Assembly: GCF_027922365.1 (NCBI RefSeq)
Contig: NZ_BSFN01000012.1
Span: 1 to 64,000 of the forward strand
Reading direction: 5' to 3'
DNA from: Pseudomonas turukhanskensis
GTDB taxonomy: Bacteria; Pseudomonadota; Gammaproteobacteria; Pseudomonadales; Pseudomonadaceae
DNA: 64,000 nucleotides
In this document: one piece after another, positions 61,978 through 64,000 of the stretch
Layout: each line of letters begins with the position of its first letter
How positions within the stretch are numbered: the first letter of the stretch is position 1
The notes under the pieces: generated by a model
What the model saw: the letters and a program-made list of their open reading frames with translations, nothing else
Databases searched by the model: none
Told to the model about the DNA's origin: nothing
Translations under genes and position numbers: made by a program

Positions 61978-63207
61978 TTAGATATCCAGCAGCAGACGTG
62001 CCGGATCCTCCAGCAGGTTCTTGATCGTTACCAAGAAGCTCACGGCCTCCTTGCCATCGATCAGACGGTGGTCGTAAGACAGCGCCAAGTACATCATCGG
62101 ACGGATGACAACCTGACCATTGATTGCCATCGGACGCTGAATAATGTTGTGCATGCCAAGGATGGCAGCTTGCGGTGGGTTGACGATCGGGGTCGACATC
62201 ATCGAACCGAAAGTACCACCGTTAGTGATGGTGAAGGTGCCACCGGTCATTTCATCGATGGACAGCTTGCCCTCTTTGGCTTTCTTGCCGAAGTTGGCGA
62301 TGCCGCCTTCCACTTCTGCCAGGTTCATCAGCTCGGCGTTACGCAGAACCGGAACCACCAGGCCACGATCGCTGGAAACGGCAACACCGATATCCTGGTA
62401 GCCGTGGTAGACGATGTCGGTGCCGTCGATCGACGCGTTCACCGCCGGGAAGCGTTTCAGCGCTTCAACCGAGGCTTTCACGAAGAAGGACATGAAGCCC
62501 AGGCGCACGCCGTTGTGGGTCTTCTCGAACAGGTCTTTGTACTTGGTACGCAGGGCCATCACTTCAGTCATGTCGACTTCGTTGAAGGTGGTCAGCATGG
62601 CCATGGTCGATTGAGCTTCAACCAGACGCTCGGCAACCTTGGCACGCAGGCGGGTCATCGGAACGCGTTTTTCCACGCGGTCGCCAGCGGCCAATACCGG
62701 TGCAGCGGCAGCCGGAGCAGCAGCGGCTTTGGCAGGTGCGGCAGCTGGAGCGTTTTTCTTGGCTTCGATGGCAGCAACAACGTCTTCTTTGGTAACACGA
62801 CCGCCTTTGCCGCTGGCGGCAATGGTGTTCACGTCGATGCCGTTCTCTTCAGCCAGCTTGCGCGCGGCTGGAGCGAGGATCAGATCTTCTTTGCCGGCAG
62901 CAGGTGCGGCAGCCGGGGCGGCAGCAGCGGTGGCAGCAGGTGCAGCGGCAGCCGGAGCAGCAGCGGCGCCAGCATCACCCAGCTTACCCAGCAGTTCGCC
63001 GCTGAGTACGGTGTCGCCTTCATTCTTGACGATTTCAGCCAGAACGCCGTCGGCCTCAGCCAGCACTTCCATGACCACTTTGTCGGTTTCGATGTCGACG
63101 ATCAGGTCGTCGCGCTTGACGGCGTCGCCCGGCTTTTTGTGCCAGGTAGCAACGGTGCCGTCGGCAACCGATTCCGGAAATTGCGGGGCTTTGATATCGA
63201 TAGCCAT
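61978..63207 (-). CDS. sucB: 2-oxoglutarate dehydrogenase E2, dihydrolipoamide succinyltransferase
   Basis: A 409-residue E2 core. One lipoyl domain (1-80) has the lipoylated Lys at residue 43 (DIETDKVVMEV). Ala/Pro-rich linkers flank a peripheral-subunit-binding domain (LAPAARKLAEENGID, about 112-147). The catalytic domain ends with LSYDHRLIDGKEAV (catalytic His). Normal start MAIDIKAPQFPES with AAGGAAC upstream. It lies 77 bp after sucA. Two identical 29-bp stretches occur within the linker-coding region. Confidence 0.98.
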   Translation of the reverse strand: MAIDIKAPQFPESVADGTVATWHKKPGDAVKRDDLIVDIETDKVVMEVLAEADGVLAEIVKNEGDTVLSGELLGKLGDAGAAAAPAAAAPAATAAAAPAAAPAAGKEDLILAPAARKLAEENGIDVNTIAASGKGGRVTKEDVVAAIEAKKNAPAAAPAKAAAAPAAAAPVLAAGDRVEKRVPMTRLRAKVAERLVEAQSTMAMLTTFNEVDMTEVMALRTKYKDLFEKTHNGVRLGFMSFFVKASVEALKRFPAVNASIDGTDIVYHGYQDIGVAVSSDRGLVVPVLRNAELMNLAEVEGGIANFGKKAKEGKLSIDEMTGGTFTITNGGTFGSMMSTPIVNPPQAAILGMHNIIQRPMAINGQVVIRPMMYLALSYDHRLIDGKEAVSFLVTIKNLLEDPARLLLDI

Positions 63208-63284
63208 TGTGTACGGTTCCTTAAATTCGGGTTCTTCAGCAAGCCGGCCGCAGGATTGCTGCAGCCGGCTCTTGGACGAAGGCG

Positions 63285-64000
63285 TTAAACAGTAAAGGCG
63301 TCCTGCAGCAGTTTTTCCTGCTGTTCGGCGTGCATCGAGGCGTAACCACAGGCCGGAGCAGCAGAGCCTTCACGGCCGGCGTACTCGAGGAACAGGCCTT
63401 TCTTGTGCGCGGTGGTAACACGACGCATGTGGTGCTGGCTGCAATACCAGGCGCCCTGGTTCATCGGTTCTTCCTGACACCAGACCACGTGCTCGAGGTT
63501 CTTGTACGGAGCAAGCACTTCGGCCAGGTCTTCTTCAGGGAACGGATACAGCTGCTCGATACGCACGATGGCGGTATCTTCGCGGCCTTCGGCGCGGCGT
63601 TTTTCCAGCAGGTCGTAGTAGACCTTGCCGCTGCACAGCACCAACCGTTTCACTTTCTTCGGATCGAGGCTGTCGATCTCCGGAAGCACTGTCTGGAACG
63701 AGCCTTCGGCCAAATCTTCCAGGGTCGAAATAGCCAATTTGTGGCGCAGCAGCGACTTCGGCGTCAATGCGACCAATGGCTTACGCAGCGGACGAATCAC
63801 CTGGCGACGCAGCATGTGGTAGACCTGCGCCGGGGTAGTCGGCACGCACACCTGAATGTTGTGCTCAGCGCACAGCTGCAGGTAGCGTTCCAGACGCGCC
63901 GAGGAGTGCTCAGGCCCCTGCCCTTCATAGCCGTGCGGCAGCAGCATGGTCAGACCGCACAGACGGCCCCACTTGTGCTCGCCGCTGGTGATGAACTGGT
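63285..64000 (-). CDS. sucA: 2-oxoglutarate dehydrogenase E1, 3' part
   Basis: The last 237 or so residues of SucA; the 5' part lies beyond the right edge, so the true start is not in the window. The frame continues upstream of the first internal Met as SGEHKWGRLCGLT, then MLLPHGYEGQGPEHSSARLE, a hallmark of the E1 C-terminal transketolase-like domain. The segment VVWCQEEPMNQGAWY is also typical. It is thiamine-diphosphate-dependent and the first enzyme of the complex. Confidence 0.97.
   Translation of the reverse strand, partial: QFITSGEHKWGRLCGLTMLLPHGYEGQGPEHSSARLERYLQLCAEHNIQVCVPTTPAQVYHMLRRQVIRPLRKPLVALTPKSLLRHKLAISTLEDLAEGSFQTVLPEIDSLDPKKVKRLVLCSGKVYYDLLEKRRAEGREDTAIVRIEQLYPFPEEDLAEVLAPYKNLEHVVWCQEEPMNQGAWYCSQHHMRRVTTAHKKGLFLEYAGREGSAAPACGYASMHAEQQEKLLQDAFTV

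Overview
The window looks like a chromosome segment of a Pseudomonas species. The evidence is high GC with strongly GC-ending codons, the block sucA-sucB-lpd-sucC-sucD followed by MAPEG/thioesterase/htpG genes in the order familiar from Pseudomonas, an LapG/LapD/LapA adhesin module, and many short dispersed palindromes of the REP type between genes. No rRNA, tRNA, CRISPR array or intact transposase was found. The only trace of a mobile element is a short IS-end-like repeat at the left edge.

Layout. 1-5 kb: IS-end-like scar, an unrecognised small protein, a FadL-type outer membrane transporter, a patatin-like phospholipase, an alpha/beta hydrolase overlapping a DUF5329 protein. 4.9-7.8 kb: divergent NO-detoxification pair, flavohaemoglobin (hmp/fhp) and its sigma-54 activator norR/fhpR. 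7.9-13.1 kb: queD, a membrane diguanylate cyclase, recQ, an UPF0149 protein and a DUF454 protein. 13.3-33.2 kb: biofilm adhesin locus. lapG and lapD (protease and c-di-GMP receptor) converge on a 3573-residue lapA-like RTX adhesin. A divergent TolC-like lapE is followed by lapB (ABC ATPase) and lapC (membrane fusion protein). 33.6-41.5 kb: complete kdpFABC-kdpDE potassium operon on the minus strand, including the 29-codon kdpF. 41.9-44.8 kb: an unassigned OmpR/EnvZ-type two-component pair and a five-EF-hand protein. 45-48.3 kb: DUF1302-DUF1329 outer-membrane pair. 48.7-57.9 kb: small conserved genes (DUF3859, amidohydrolase, OsmC, pirin, dienelactone hydrolase, htpG, a membrane-anchored unknown, two translationally coupled hotdog thioesterases, a small lipoprotein, MAPEG). 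58.2-64 kb: the 2-oxoglutarate dehydrogenase / succinyl-CoA synthetase genes, with sucA running off the right edge.

How the parts fit. The adhesin locus appears self-contained: secretion machinery (LapB, LapC, LapE), substrate (LapA with an N-terminal TAAG cleavage site at residues 126-129), periplasmic protease (LapG, C120-H155-D172), and c-di-GMP receptor (LapD, degenerate GGDEF and EAL motifs, W125 in the periplasmic domain). This is the known inside-out switch of Pseudomonas biofilm release. What is less usual is the adhesin itself, with three von Willebrand A domains, a 763-residue internal duplication and a 158-residue tandem repeat array. A nearly 800-bp imperfect palindrome sits between the converging lapD and lapA. 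I found no clearly undescribed multi-gene system. The best candidates for a second look are the adhesin architecture, the 790-bp palindrome, the FleQ-box-like site before lapE, the 95-bp tandem array behind lapC, and the orphan two-component/EF-hand cluster.
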